Source: Sphingobium sp. MI1205
GTDB taxonomy: Bacteria > Pseudomonadota > Alphaproteobacteria > Sphingomonadales > Sphingomonadaceae
DNA: 64,000 bases
Assembly (NCBI RefSeq): GCF_001563285.1
Contig: NZ_CP005188.1
Coordinates: 1,245,501-1,309,500, forward strand
Direction: 5' to 3'
In this document: positions 39,878-48,651 of the stretch, one piece after another
How positions within the stretch are numbered: the first letter of the stretch is position 1
Layout of the letters: every line of letters starts with the position of its first letter
Translations under genes and position numbers: made by a program
Notes under the pieces: generated by a model
Told to the model about the DNA's origin: nothing
Database searches by the model: none
What the model saw: the letters and a program-made list of their open reading frames with translations, nothing else

Positions 39878-40441
39878 ATGCTGACGCTGCCCAATCTGCT
39901 GACGCTTTCGCGCATATTGACCGTGCCACTGCTTGTTGCATTGCTGTGGCCGGCCGAGGTCGGTGCGCGCTGGACGACGGGTTATGCGCTGGCCTTCGCG
40001 CTCTATTGCCTGATGGGCATTACCGATTATTTCGACGGCTATCTGGCGCGGGCGCAGGGCGCAGTGTCGAGGCTGGGCATTTTCCTTGATCCGATCGCGG
40101 ACAAGATCATGGTGGGCGCCGTCATCCTTATGCTCGCTGCGACGCGAGACATTGCCGGTATTCACATCGCTGCCGCCATGATCATCCTGTTGCGCGAGAT
40201 TGCCGTATCCGGGCTCCGCGAATTCCTCGCCGGGCTTCAGGTATCGGTGCCCGTTTCGCGGCTGGCAAAGTGGAAGACCGCGTTCCAGCTCATCGCCCTT
40301 GGCGCATTGATCCTCGCCGGAGCAGTACCCCATTTCCCGTTTGTGCAGCTTACGGGTATCGCAACCCTCTGGGCTGCGGCCATACTGACGCTGATTACCG
40401 GATGGGACTATCTGCGGGTCGGCATCAAGCATATGGATTGA
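39878..40441 (+). CDS. pgsA: CDP-diacylglycerol--glycerol-3-phosphate 3-phosphatidyltransferase
   Basis: A 187-residue inner-membrane enzyme making phosphatidylglycerol phosphate. The CDP-alcohol phosphotransferase motif DG-x2-AR-x8-G-x3-D-x3-D is exact, read as DGYLARAQG and RLGIFLDPIADK. About four to six hydrophobic segments are present. The start before LTLPNLLTLSRIL (ATG at 39878) is chosen as this is the usual N-terminus; in-frame ATGs at 39812 and 39833 would add 15-22 residues. It is followed by moaD and moaE with 2-base and overlapping junctions, so they form one operon. Confidence 0.93.
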   Translation: MLTLPNLLTLSRILTVPLLVALLWPAEVGARWTTGYALAFALYCLMGITDYFDGYLARAQGAVSRLGIFLDPIADKIMVGAVILMLAATRDIAGIHIAAAMIILLREIAVSGLREFLAGLQVSVPVSRLAKWKTAFQLIALGALILAGAVPHFPFVQLTGIATLWAAAILTLITGWDYLRVGIKHMD

Positions 40442-40443
40442 CC

Positions 40444-40704
40444 ATGGCGACGCTCGACATCCTCTATTTCGCCTGGGTTCGCGAAGGTATCGGCCGCGAT
40501 GCCGAGCAGATGGAGCGGCCTGCGCCTGACGTCACGGTAGCAGAAGTTATCGTCTCGCTGGCTGACCGCGGTGGCGGCTATGCCGAGGTACTGGGCGACC
40601 GGCAGCGGCTGCGGGCGGCGCTTGACCAGCGGTTTGTTTCGCTTGAAACGCCGATCGGTGAAGCCAGGGAACTGGCGATCTTCCCGCCGGTAACGGGTGG
40701 ATGA
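40444..40704 (+). CDS. moaD: molybdopterin synthase small subunit
   Basis: An 86-residue ubiquitin-fold protein that carries the sulfur for molybdopterin as a C-terminal thiocarboxylate. The C-terminus is FPPVTGG, with the required Gly-Gly. It starts 2 bases after the pgsA stop and overlaps moaE by 4 bases (ATGA). Confidence 0.95.
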   Translation: MATLDILYFAWVREGIGRDAEQMERPAPDVTVAEVIVSLADRGGGYAEVLGDRQRLRAALDQRFVSLETPIGEARELAIFPPVTGG

Positions 40705-41144
40705 ACCGCGTTTCTATCCAGGCGGAGGATTTCGACCCCGCCATCGAGTTGGCCGCGCTGGAAGCGAGCGGCGGCGGCGGCGTTGCGAGTTTCACTGGTA
40801 TCGTGCGCGGCGAAAATGGGCTGGCCGCGCTTGAACTTCACCATTACTCCGCGATGACCGCGCCTCAGGTCGAACGCATTGTTGAGCAGGCAATGACGCG
40901 CTGGCCACTTTTGGGGGTACGGGTCATCCATCGCTTTGGCCGTTTGGAGCCGGGCGATCGCATCGTGTTTGTCGGAACCGCATCGCGACACCGCACCGCA
41001 GCGCTGGAAAGCTGCGCATTCCTTATCGATTGGCTCAAGTCCGAAGCGCCCTTTTGGAAAAAGGAGCATTTCGCTGATGGCGCCACCGCTTGGGTGGAGG
41101 CGCGGGCTGAAGATGAAGCGAAAGCGCGCGGCTGGACAGGTTGA
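40701..41144 (+). CDS. moaE: molybdopterin synthase catalytic subunit
   Basis: A 147-residue MoaE, which with MoaD converts precursor Z (cPMP) to molybdopterin. Conserved residues are seen in GGGGVASFTGIVRG, ELHHYSAMT, HRFGRLEPGD and FWKKEHFADG, including the active-site lysines. It overlaps moaD by 4 bases (ATGA). No moaA or moaC is in the window. Confidence 0.95.
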   Translation: MNRVSIQAEDFDPAIELAALEASGGGGVASFTGIVRGENGLAALELHHYSAMTAPQVERIVEQAMTRWPLLGVRVIHRFGRLEPGDRIVFVGTASRHRTAALESCAFLIDWLKSEAPFWKKEHFADGATAWVEARAEDEAKARGWTG

Positions 41145-41146
41145 GA

Positions 41147-42073
41147 TCAGGCGGCGACGCTTGGCTGGGGTAGATCGGCGGCGTCTCGCAGGATCTCCGC
41201 GAGCAGCCGGAATTCCTTCTCCCTTGGGCTGTTTTTCCGCCAGACCAGGGCGATGTCGCGATGGGATCGCTCAGATTGCAGCGGTCGCGCGGTGATGCGG
41301 GTGTGATCCAATATGCCGCCATTGATCGCCATTTCAGGCATGATCGTCATGCCAAGCCCGTTATCGACCATCTGCACCAATGTGTGCAGTGATGTGCCCA
41401 TCATCATCGCGCTGGAGCGAATTTCGGGACGGTTGCATGCGGCGAGCGCATGATCTTTCAGGCAATGACCGTCTTCCAGCAGCAGCAGCTTCGTTTCGTC
41501 GATCATGTCCGGCGCGATCCATTCGGGCGGATCGCGCGGATCGTCATGTGGAAATGCGACGAACAGCCGATCCTGAAACAGCAGCTCGCTGTCCAGTTCA
41601 CCAGTCGGGAAGGGAAGGGCCAGGAGGACGCAATCCACATTGCCGTGGCGCAGCGATTCGATGGCTGTTTGTGAGGTCTCTTCCCGGAGATAGAGCTTCA
41701 GTTCGGGACGCTCGGCCCGCAATCGAGGCAGCAGACTGGGGAGCAGGAACGGTGCGATCGTCGGGATGACGCTCATTCGCAGTTCGCCGGTCAGTGGCTT
41801 GCCCGATGCTTCAGCAATCGCCGCCAGTTCCTCGGCCTCGCGCAGCACGCGATGCGCCTTTTCCACGATGCGATCGCCGAGAGCCGTGAAGCGAACTACT
41901 CGGCGCGTGCGCTCCACCAAGGTGACACCGATCAGGGATTCCAGCTCGCGAATGCCGGCGGACAGGGTGGATTGCGTGACGTAACAGCTGTCGGCTGCCT
42001 TGCCGAAATGCCCATGCTGCTTCAGCGCAACGAGATATTGCAGCTGCTTGAGAGTGGGCATGTAGCTCGACAT
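41147..42073 (-). CDS. oxyR: OxyR-type LysR regulator of the peroxide response
   Basis: A 308-residue LysR-family activator. The winged helix covers residues 1-65 with HGHFGKAADSCYVTQSTLSAG, and the effector domain follows. The redox pair is conserved: Cys204 in LLEDGHCLKDHAL and Cys213 in AACN, nine residues apart as in E. coli OxyR. It therefore should sense hydrogen peroxide by disulfide formation. No catalase or ahpC lies adjacent. It ends 3 bases from the convergent moaE gene. Confidence 0.94.
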   Translation of the reverse strand: MSSYMPTLKQLQYLVALKQHGHFGKAADSCYVTQSTLSAGIRELESLIGVTLVERTRRVVRFTALGDRIVEKAHRVLREAEELAAIAEASGKPLTGELRMSVIPTIAPFLLPSLLPRLRAERPELKLYLREETSQTAIESLRHGNVDCVLLALPFPTGELDSELLFQDRLFVAFPHDDPRDPPEWIAPDMIDETKLLLLEDGHCLKDHALAACNRPEIRSSAMMMGTSLHTLVQMVDNGLGMTIMPEMAINGGILDHTRITARPLQSERSHRDIALVWRKNSPREKEFRLLAEILRDAADLPQPSVAA

Positions 42074-42112
42074 TGATCGCCTTTCTCGATTAGAAAGTCG
42101 AAGATAAGAGCA

Positions 42113-42886
42113 TTAGCCGATATATCCAAGGCCTTTAGCGACGCCGAACAGCGATGTCAGCATCAGGATTGTACCGACCGCCTTGAATAGCAGGCGGGGG
42201 GCGATGTGGCGGGCCAGCACCGCGCCGAAGGGTGCGGCTATCACGCCGCCTATCAGGAGGCCGACGGTGTAGGTCGTGAACGCCTGCCAGCCCAGATGCA
42301 GAATGAATGTGAGGCTGATGGAGAGCGTAAGGACGAATTCAACGGTATTGACGGTGCCGATCGTGTGGCGCGGACTGGCCCCCTGGATCAGCAGGTTGGA
42401 GGTCACGATTGGACCCCATCCGCCGCCGCCTGTGGCGTCCATGAACCCGCCAACAAGGCCGAGCGGCGCCACCCATTTGGGATCGCGAGGATGGGGGGGC
42501 AGATGAAATCCTCGCCAGATGAGATATGCACCGATCGTCATCAGATAAATTTGGACGAAAGGCTTTATGATCGATCCATCGATGTTGGAGAGAATATAAG
42601 CTCCCGTTATGCCGCCAATAATCCCAGGAATGACGAGGCGCGCGAATAACCGCCAATCGACGTTGCGATGCGCGATATGACTGAGCGTTGACACTCCGGT
42701 TGTGAAAGTTTCCGCGGCGTGCACGCTGGCCGATGCTCGGCTGGGAGGCACGCCCAGTGTCAGCAAGAGCGTACTCGAAATGACGCCATAGGCCATCCCC
42801 AGAGCGCCATCGATCACCTGGGCCCCGAAGCCGATGAGGATGAACGGCAGCAGATCGCTGAGATGCGCAAGTAGGGGGTCGGTCAT
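42113..42886 (-). CDS. TauE/SafE family permease (sulfite exporter type)
   Basis: A 257-residue membrane protein with about eight hydrophobic segments in two repeats, including GFGAQVIDGALGMAYG and GLVGGFMDATGGGGWGP, the TauE/SafE signature. The family exports sulfite, sulfonates or related anions. The ATG at 42884-42886 is preceded by GAGGCCGAGGA; a longer in-frame extension upstream lacks coding character. It is divergent from cysE, the committed step of cysteine synthesis, so the shared promoter region suggests a sulfur theme. Confidence 0.88.
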   Translation of the reverse strand: MTDPLLAHLSDLLPFILIGFGAQVIDGALGMAYGVISSTLLLTLGVPPSRASASVHAAETFTTGVSTLSHIAHRNVDWRLFARLVIPGIIGGITGAYILSNIDGSIIKPFVQIYLMTIGAYLIWRGFHLPPHPRDPKWVAPLGLVGGFMDATGGGGWGPIVTSNLLIQGASPRHTIGTVNTVEFVLTLSISLTFILHLGWQAFTTYTVGLLIGGVIAAPFGAVLARHIAPRLLFKAVGTILMLTSLFGVAKGLGYIG

Positions 42887-42921
42887 TCCTCGGCCTCTAA
42901 CTGAATTGTCTACTGCTTTGA

Positions 42922-42968
42922 TTGGTATATCATGCCTGACCAAGAAACTTTCTGTTTTATGATACCAA
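42922..42968. promoter_or_regulatory. inverted repeat between the divergent TauE and cysE genes
   Basis: TTGGTATATCAT (42922-42933) faces ATGATACCAA (42959-42968), an inverted repeat with one 2-base interruption, centred about 60 bases upstream of the TauE gene and about 100 bases upstream of cysE. It could be an operator for a regulator of sulfur metabolism. No regulator is assigned. Confidence 0.35.
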
Positions 42969-43043
42969 GCCGAAATAGCCGCATCTGGAAAACCCGCTCC
43001 CCCGCGATTATGTAGGGAAAGTTGGGTTTTCAGGGGCCGCTGC

Positions 43044-43766
43044 ATGCTGCGCAATCTTGTTGCTTATCTCGACTCGGTGAAATCGCGCGACCCTGCGCCT
43101 CGTTCCCGCGCGGAAATACTCCTCTATCCGGGCGTATGGTCACTGGCGTTTCACCGCGTCGCGCACCGCCTCTACGGTGCCCGGTTTTATTTTCTGGCGC
43201 GTGCCGTCAATCACCTGTCGCGTTTTCTGACAGGTAACGACATCCATCCCGGCGCGCGCATCGGCAAGCGATTCTTCATTGACCATGGCTTCACGGTGAT
43301 TGGGGAGACAGCGGAAATAGGCGATGACGTCACCCTTTATCAGAACGTCACGCTGGGCGGCACCGATCCCGCGAACGGCATTGCGGGCAAGCGCCACCCG
43401 ACATTGGCAGATGGCGTTATCGTTGGTTCTGGCGCGCAGGTGTTGGGGCCAATTCAGGTCGGTTCGCGCGCCCGCATCGGCGCCAACGCCGTGGTGACGA
43501 AGGATGTGCCGGAAGCAGCGACCATGGTCGGCATCCCCGCGCGCCAGATGTTGGTCGATGTTACGGCCTATCAGCGGGAATTCTTGCCCTATGGCACTCC
43601 ATGCTCCGATTGCTACGATCCCGACAAGCATAAGCTGGAACAGCTTCGGACGGAGGTTGAACAGCTTCAGAAGCGGCTGACGGACCTGATCGAGCTGCGA
43701 GAGACAAAAGCGGACAGCCCTGATGACGATGACATTCCCTCGTTCCGGGAGCGTGGTCGCGCCTGA
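43044..43766 (+). CDS. cysE: serine O-acetyltransferase (EpsC type)
   Basis: A 240-residue serine acetyltransferase giving O-acetylserine for cysteine synthesis. The left-handed beta-helix has hexapeptide repeats with IHPGARIGKRFFIDHGFTVI (active-site His-Asp), GKRHPTLADGVIVGSGAQVLG and GANAVVTKDVP. A Cys pair TPCSDCYD and an acidic coiled-coil tail follow the core; this tail is longer than in E. coli CysE. It overlaps the next gene by one base (TGATG). Confidence 0.94.
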   Translation: MLRNLVAYLDSVKSRDPAPRSRAEILLYPGVWSLAFHRVAHRLYGARFYFLARAVNHLSRFLTGNDIHPGARIGKRFFIDHGFTVIGETAEIGDDVTLYQNVTLGGTDPANGIAGKRHPTLADGVIVGSGAQVLGPIQVGSRARIGANAVVTKDVPEAATMVGIPARQMLVDVTAYQREFLPYGTPCSDCYDPDKHKLEQLRTEVEQLQKRLTDLIELRETKADSPDDDDIPSFRERGRA

Positions 43767-44110
43767 TGACCAATGTCACGCCGTTTCCGCTTCAAGCCAC
43801 TACGGCAGGACAGGCGGCATTCGACCGGCTTGAGCTTCAAAGGATAATGGATCTTTACGGGCGCATGGTATCGGCCGGTCATTGGCGGGATTACGCTATT
43901 GATCTCGGCAGGGAAGCGGCCGTTTTCTCCGCCTTCCGACGCTCCGCGGAACGACCCGAATACCGGATAGAGAAACGTCCTTCGTTACGTCATCGTCAGG
44001 GAATGTGGGCGCTGATTGGAGAGACCGGCAACATATTGAAACGCGGAGCGGAGCTTCAGGGCATATTGGCTCCAGTGGAGCGCCGTCTTCTCAAGATCGT
44101 GCGGGATTGA
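43766..44110 (+). CDS. DUF2794 small protein
   Basis: A 114-residue soluble protein of the DUF2794 family, seen almost only in alphaproteobacteria. Conserved features: FDRLELQRIMDLYGRMV, YAIDLGREAAVFSAFRR, PEYRIEKRP and the closing LKIVRD. No function is known. Its ATG overlaps the cysE stop (TGATG), so it is translationally coupled. Confidence 0.92.
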   Translation: MTNVTPFPLQATTAGQAAFDRLELQRIMDLYGRMVSAGHWRDYAIDLGREAAVFSAFRRSAERPEYRIEKRPSLRHRQGMWALIGETGNILKRGAELQGILAPVERRLLKIVRD

Positions 44111-44218
44111 CCTTATCATCTGTCATTGTCGTGGTTTTGGCGTATCAGATCATGAAGTCCGCTCTGTCGCGAAGGTGGCGGCGGCTTTCGATGGACTTAA
44201 CAAGAAAAGAGTTCGCGC

Positions 44219-45151
44219 ATGTCTCTGCCTGCACTGCTTCATGGACGTCTCTCGCTGCCCCTCATCGCATCGCCGATGTTCATTATTTCACAACCGGCGC
44301 TGGTGATTGCCCAATGCCGCGCTGGGGTCGTAGGGGCTTTTCCTTCGCTCAATGCGCGGCCGTCGGGAATATTCGAGCAATGGCTTCAACTGCTGGGTGA
44401 AGCATTGACGGAACAGGATGCGCCCTTTGCCGTCAACCTCATCGTGCATAAGACCAATGCGCGACTGGAGGAAGATCTCGCCCTCTGCGTGAAGTACCGC
44501 GTGCCGATCGTCATCACGTCGCTTGGCGCCCGTCCGGAGGTCAACGACGCCGTGCACAGCTATGGTGGCATAGTCCTGCATGACGTCATCAATAATATGT
44601 TCGCCAAGAAAGCGATCGAAAAAGGAGCCGACGGCCTGATAGCCGTTGCGGCGGGAGCGGGCGGTCATGCTGGAACCTTGTCTCCATTCGCGTTGGTGGA
44701 GGAAATCCGCGACTGGTTTGACGGCCCACTGATCCTTTCGGGTGCCATCGCAACCGGCCGATCAATCGCCGCGGCGCGGATGATGGGAGCCGATCTCGCC
44801 TATATGGGATCACCCTTCATCGCTACGGAGGAGGCGAATGCCGCGCCTGACTATAAGCAGATGATCGTCGATAGCGGCGCGGAAGAGATCGTCTATTCTA
44901 ACTATTTTACTGGCGTCCATGGGAATTACTTGAGTCCAAGCATCGCGGCATCCGGTCTCGACCCCGCAAAGCTGCCGACGGCCGGCGATATGAATCTGGC
45001 GTCCATGGCCGATGGCGAAAAAAAAGCCTGGCGTGACGTATGGGGCGCTGGACAGGGTATAGGCGCGATTCGCAAAATTCAGCCGGCCCGATCCTTCATC
45101 GAGGAGCTGAAGGCGCAATATCAGACGGCGATCGCGGCCTTTCGATCATAG
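44219..45151 (+). CDS. nitronate monooxygenase family flavoprotein
   Basis: A 310-residue FMN-dependent TIM-barrel enzyme of the nitronate monooxygenase / 2-nitropropane dioxygenase family. Conserved parts are LIASPMFIIS near the N-terminus, SLGARPEV, the GADGLIAVAAGAGGHAGT loop with the catalytic His region, and GAIATGRSIAAARMMGADLAYMGS for FMN phosphate. It oxidises toxic nitronates such as propionate-3-nitronate. It stands alone and its stop overlaps the convergent hydrolase gene by 6 bases. Confidence 0.92.
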   Translation: MSLPALLHGRLSLPLIASPMFIISQPALVIAQCRAGVVGAFPSLNARPSGIFEQWLQLLGEALTEQDAPFAVNLIVHKTNARLEEDLALCVKYRVPIVITSLGARPEVNDAVHSYGGIVLHDVINNMFAKKAIEKGADGLIAVAAGAGGHAGTLSPFALVEEIRDWFDGPLILSGAIATGRSIAAARMMGADLAYMGSPFIATEEANAAPDYKQMIVDSGAEEIVYSNYFTGVHGNYLSPSIAASGLDPAKLPTAGDMNLASMADGEKKAWRDVWGAGQGIGAIRKIQPARSFIEELKAQYQTAIAAFRS

Positions 45152-46066
45152 AAAGGCGCGCAGTTCCGCGAGGAAAGAGTCGAATTGATCGTGATGGAGC
45201 CAGTGCCCTGCATGTGCGAACTCGACCAGTCGCGCGTCTTGGAAATGAGCGGCTCGCCCGTCCTTCACGGGATTGGACGCCCAACTGTCCAGTCCCAGGC
45301 AGAGTAGGACGGGGCAGGAGATCCGCCTCCAGAAATCAGGTAGCTCGTCATCCGCCATATCCTGCGGCGCGGGGTTGCGGAGATAAGGATCGAATTTCCA
45401 GCCGTAGCTGCCGTCCTCGTTGCGGTTGACCCCATGAGCGGTCAGGTGAAGCGCCTGTTCGACAGACAGGTGATCGTTGCGTTCCCGCATGCGGGCCACT
45501 GCCGCCTCCAGCGTGGGATAGTGGCGCGTCGTCCGCCGGGCACTGGCACGGCGCTGCTCGATCCATTCCCGCCAACGGTCAGGTGCTGGCCGTGCGGCCT
45601 TCTCCCTGATGCCTTGGGGAGACATGCCCAACCCCTCGATTGCGACTAGGCGTTCGACCCGATCCGGGAAAAGGCCAGCATAGCGCAGGACCAACGATCC
45701 TCCGAGCGAATGGCCTATAAGGTTCACCTTGTCGCGCCCGAACTGGTCCACAAGTTGTGCGAGATCATAAACGAAGTCTGCGATCAGATAGGCGCCTTCA
45801 GCAGACCATGCACTGTCGCCATGCCCACGAAGGTCGAGGGCGACCACATGATAGTCGCGGGCCAGCGCCCGCGCCGTCCAGTCCCAGCTGCGGGCATGGT
45901 CCAGCGCTCCGTGAACCAGGATGAGTGTAGGAGCGGAGTGATTGCCCCAATCCACATAATGAAGACGTGTGCGCAGCGAGGTGAAGAAATGCGAGGTTGG
46001 GCTGTTTGCCCAGGGGCCGTCGGTACGATCGTTGCGAGGGCTGGAGAAGGAAGGCGTGACGTTCAT
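45146..46066 (-). CDS. alpha/beta hydrolase
   Basis: A 306-residue alpha/beta hydrolase fold enzyme. The nucleophile elbow is IGHSLGGSL, the oxyanion region is LVHGALDHARSWDW, and the acid and base lie in LGLDSWAS and AGHWLHHDQ. The triad is therefore complete. The substrate is unknown; esterase or lactonase activity are both possible. A 14-bp palindrome lies about 48 bases upstream of the start and may be an operator. Confidence 0.9.
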   Translation of the reverse strand: MNVTPSFSSPRNDRTDGPWANSPTSHFFTSLRTRLHYVDWGNHSAPTLILVHGALDHARSWDWTARALARDYHVVALDLRGHGDSAWSAEGAYLIADFVYDLAQLVDQFGRDKVNLIGHSLGGSLVLRYAGLFPDRVERLVAIEGLGMSPQGIREKAARPAPDRWREWIEQRRASARRTTRHYPTLEAAVARMRERNDHLSVEQALHLTAHGVNRNEDGSYGWKFDPYLRNPAPQDMADDELPDFWRRISCPVLLCLGLDSWASNPVKDGRAAHFQDARLVEFAHAGHWLHHDQFDSFLAELRAFL

Positions 46067-46113
46067 GTCCTCGGGCGTACTCCGCGATGTGGCAACGGGT
46101 ATGTTGTGACGCA

Positions 46114-46127
46114 GCTGTTATAACAGC
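46114..46127. promoter_or_regulatory. perfect 14-bp palindrome upstream of the hydrolase gene
   Basis: GCTGTTATAACAGC is a perfect palindrome centred at 46120/46121, about 48 bases before the hydrolase start. Symmetry and position fit a dimeric repressor site. No adjacent regulator gene is present. Confidence 0.4.
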
Positions 46128-46209
46128 ATTCGTCAGGTAATTGGTGACGATAATGAGGAAGATCGGTGCATTCCCGTGCCAAATCGGGAGGAGGGGACAG
46201 GTCTGCCCT

Positions 46210-48180
46210 TCAAAAGTCCGGGGGTGGTGGCTCAAGGGAGATGGACCGCTCGCTGGCGCGATCACGGTGAGCCAGTGCCAGGATGCGTGCGAGGTCGGCT
46301 TGTCTGAACGGTTTATCAAGCCGCAGACGCTTCGTTGCGTGGGGAGGTAGCTCGGCATAACCGGTAATGATGATGACGGGCAGGCCGGGATGGCTTTCAT
46401 CCAGCGCGTCTGCCAGTTGAGCGCCGGTCATATGAGGCATGGCATGATCGGTAACGACCAGGTCGACGTCACCCTCGCTCAGCACGCGCAGTGCATCGGC
46501 GCCAGATCCAGCCTGAAACACGGTATGTCCAAGTTCCTCCAGCATCCCCGCCGTGTTGGTCAGCACCAGATCGTCGTCGTCGACCGCCAATATGACCAGC
46601 GGCTGATCGCTCGCATGGCTTGGGATGAAAGGCTGTACTTCGACTTGGTGCAATGGTTCATCGGACCCGACCGCCACCGGCAGCCACAGCGACACGCTTG
46701 TCCCCTGTCCCGGCTCGCTGGAGATGATCAGGGATCCGCCGCACTGTTGGGCGAAACCATGCACCATGGAAAGGCCAAGACCCGTGCCCTTGCCAACCCC
46801 CTTGGTCGTGAAGAAGGGTTCTCGCGCACGTGATAGGGTGATTTCATCCATCCCTTCACCTTCGTCGATGACGGACAGGCGAACATAATCACCCGTTGCC
46901 AGATCGGGCCGTTGTGAAGCCGACACATTTGCGTCCGTGCCCTCTATAATGATCCGGCCGCCGTCCGGCATCGCGTCGCGGGCGTTTACGGCCAGGTTCA
47001 GCAATGCCAGCTCCAACTGGGCGGGATCGGCATGAGCGGAGCTAAGCATCAGGGGAAAACGGGTCTCAATGGTCACGGTCGAACCCAAGGTAGATTTCAG
47101 CAGCCCGGCCATGTTGCGGATCAAGGCCACGCAATCGACGCTGCTTAACCTCAATTCCTGCCTGCGCGCGAAAGCGAGCATGCGCTGCGTCAGGGTCGCG
47201 CCGCGATCGGCCGCGGTCATTGCATTGTCGATGTAGCGGGAGATGTCGGCGCCGGTGCCAAGCCGCTGTCTGGCCAAGTCCAGGCTACCGACGATTACCG
47301 CAAGCAGATTGTTGAAATCATGGGCAACGCCTCCAGTCAATTTGCCGATCGCGTCCATTTTTTGTGACTGGAAGATGGCTTCGCGTGCTTCCTCCAGCGC
47401 CAGCTGGGTCTCTCACCTTTCGGTAAGATCGCGCGTGATTTTCGCAAAACCTATAAGGTCGCCCATGGGATTGCGGATGGCGTCGATAACGACGCTCGCC
47501 CAAAAGCGTGAACCATCCTTACGAATTCGCCAGCCTTCCGCTTCAAAGCGGCCCTCTCTTGCCGCTGTGTCCAGCGCGCGGGAAGGCACGCCGGCCATCC
47601 GATCTTCTTCCGAATAAAAGCGCGAGAAGTTCTGACCCAATATCTCTCCCGCGGCATAGCCCTTGAAGCGCTCCGCGCCCGCGTTCCAACTGGTGATGGT
47701 GCCGACGGGATCCAACATGTAGATCGCATAGTCGGTGACGCTTTCGACCAGCAGCCGGAAGCGCTCCTCGCTCGCTCGCAGCGCCTCCTGCGCCGCGCGC
47801 CGCTCCGTCAAATCCCGCGTCCCTTTTGCGAAACCGATCAGCTTGCCCGTGCAATCGCGAATAGGATCGATGACAACATTCGCCCAGAAATGCGTGCCAT
47901 CCTTGCGCACGCGCCATCCTTCTGCTTCGAAGCGACCTTCCCGGTCGGCGGTATTCAAAGCAAGTGCGGGTATGCCGGCCGCCTGATCTTCGGGCGTGTA
48001 GAAGCGGGAAAAGTGCAGGCCAATGATCTCGTCGGCCTCATAACCCTTGAATCTGCGGGCACCCGCATTCCAGCTGATGACCGTGCCATCGACCGATAGC
48101 ATGTAAATCGCGTAATCTGTGACACTCTGGACAAGCAACTCGAAGCGGTTTCCAGAGTTCTCCGGCTCCGCCGTGCTCAT
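46210..48180 (-). pseudogene. PAS-PAS hybrid histidine kinase/receiver split by an in-frame TGA
   Basis: One long open frame interrupted by a single TGA at 47413-47415. The first part (255 codons) has two PAS domains, each with the family pattern DYAIYML-D-G, then WNAGAERFKGY and RDLTER. After the stop the frame continues with ETQLALEEAREAIFQSQKM, then a HisKA domain with GGVAHDFNNLLAV, HATPase with DEGEGMD and GTGLGLSMVHG, and a receiver domain with VVTDHAMPHM and DKPF. The TGA replaces the residue after RDLTER, where related kinases read an Arg; CGA to TGA is one transition. The second part could restart at ATG 47356-47358 as a PAS-less kinase. Either a nonsense mutation, a sequencing error, or readthrough. 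Confidence 0.88.
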
Positions 48181-48382
48181 AAAGTCCCCATCATATTATA
48201 TGTTATCGAAACATGCCAACACACCGATCGGGGGATGGTTCCCAGGCTGGCAGGGTGCCTAATGGTTCAGGCGACATCCCATTATAAGTACGCCTTTATT
48301 TTTCCGAAGCCGTCGCCCGGCAGGGCCGGGATGGCGAGGTCGTTGACGCGGTTAGGGACAGCCGCTAATCCCCAACCTGCGC

Positions 48383-48456
48383 GCGGGTGTAGCTCAATGG
48401 TAGAGCAGCAGCTTCCCAAGCTGACGACGGGGGTTCGATTCCCCTCACCCGCTCCA
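48383..48456 (+). tRNA. tRNA-Gly (CCC)
   Basis: A full cloverleaf of 74 bases with encoded CCA. The acceptor stem is GCGGGTG/CACCCGC, the D arm GCTC/GAGC, and the anticodon loop TTCCCAA gives anticodon CCC. The T arm has the GTTCGATT loop, and the discriminator is T. It is followed by a small terminator and a tyrosine integrase gene, the usual setting of a genomic-island attachment site at a tRNA 3' end. Confidence 0.97.
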
Positions 48457-48492
48457 ATTCTCGATCTCAGGACATCCCCGACAGCTTTACAA

Positions 48493-48516
48493 ACCGCTGA
48501 AATATGCGGTATTTTT
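48493..48516 (+). terminator. terminator after tRNA-Gly
   Basis: ACCGC/GCGGT stem with an 8-base loop (48493-48510) followed by ATTTTT, 36 bases after the tRNA. Confidence 0.75.
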
Positions 48517-48606
48517 CGGGTCATCCGGCTCGTGAAATCTCCCTTCATGTCATGGAAGCCCAGGCAAAAGTGGGGCCTTTTTCGAAAATAGCGGGCCAAA
48601 AAATGC

Positions 48607-48638
48607 ACGAGGCCCCCAAGGGTGGGGGCCTCGTCGTG
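48607..48638. repeat. strong GC hairpin before the integrase
   Basis: A perfect stem CGAGGCCCCC/GGGGGCCTCG around a 6-base loop AAGGGT (48609-48634), just before the integrase ribosome binding site. On the minus strand it is followed 4 bases later by a T run, so it may terminate leftward transcription or hold a regulatory role for int. Confidence 0.6.
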
Positions 48639-48651
48639 GAAGGCCTGAACT

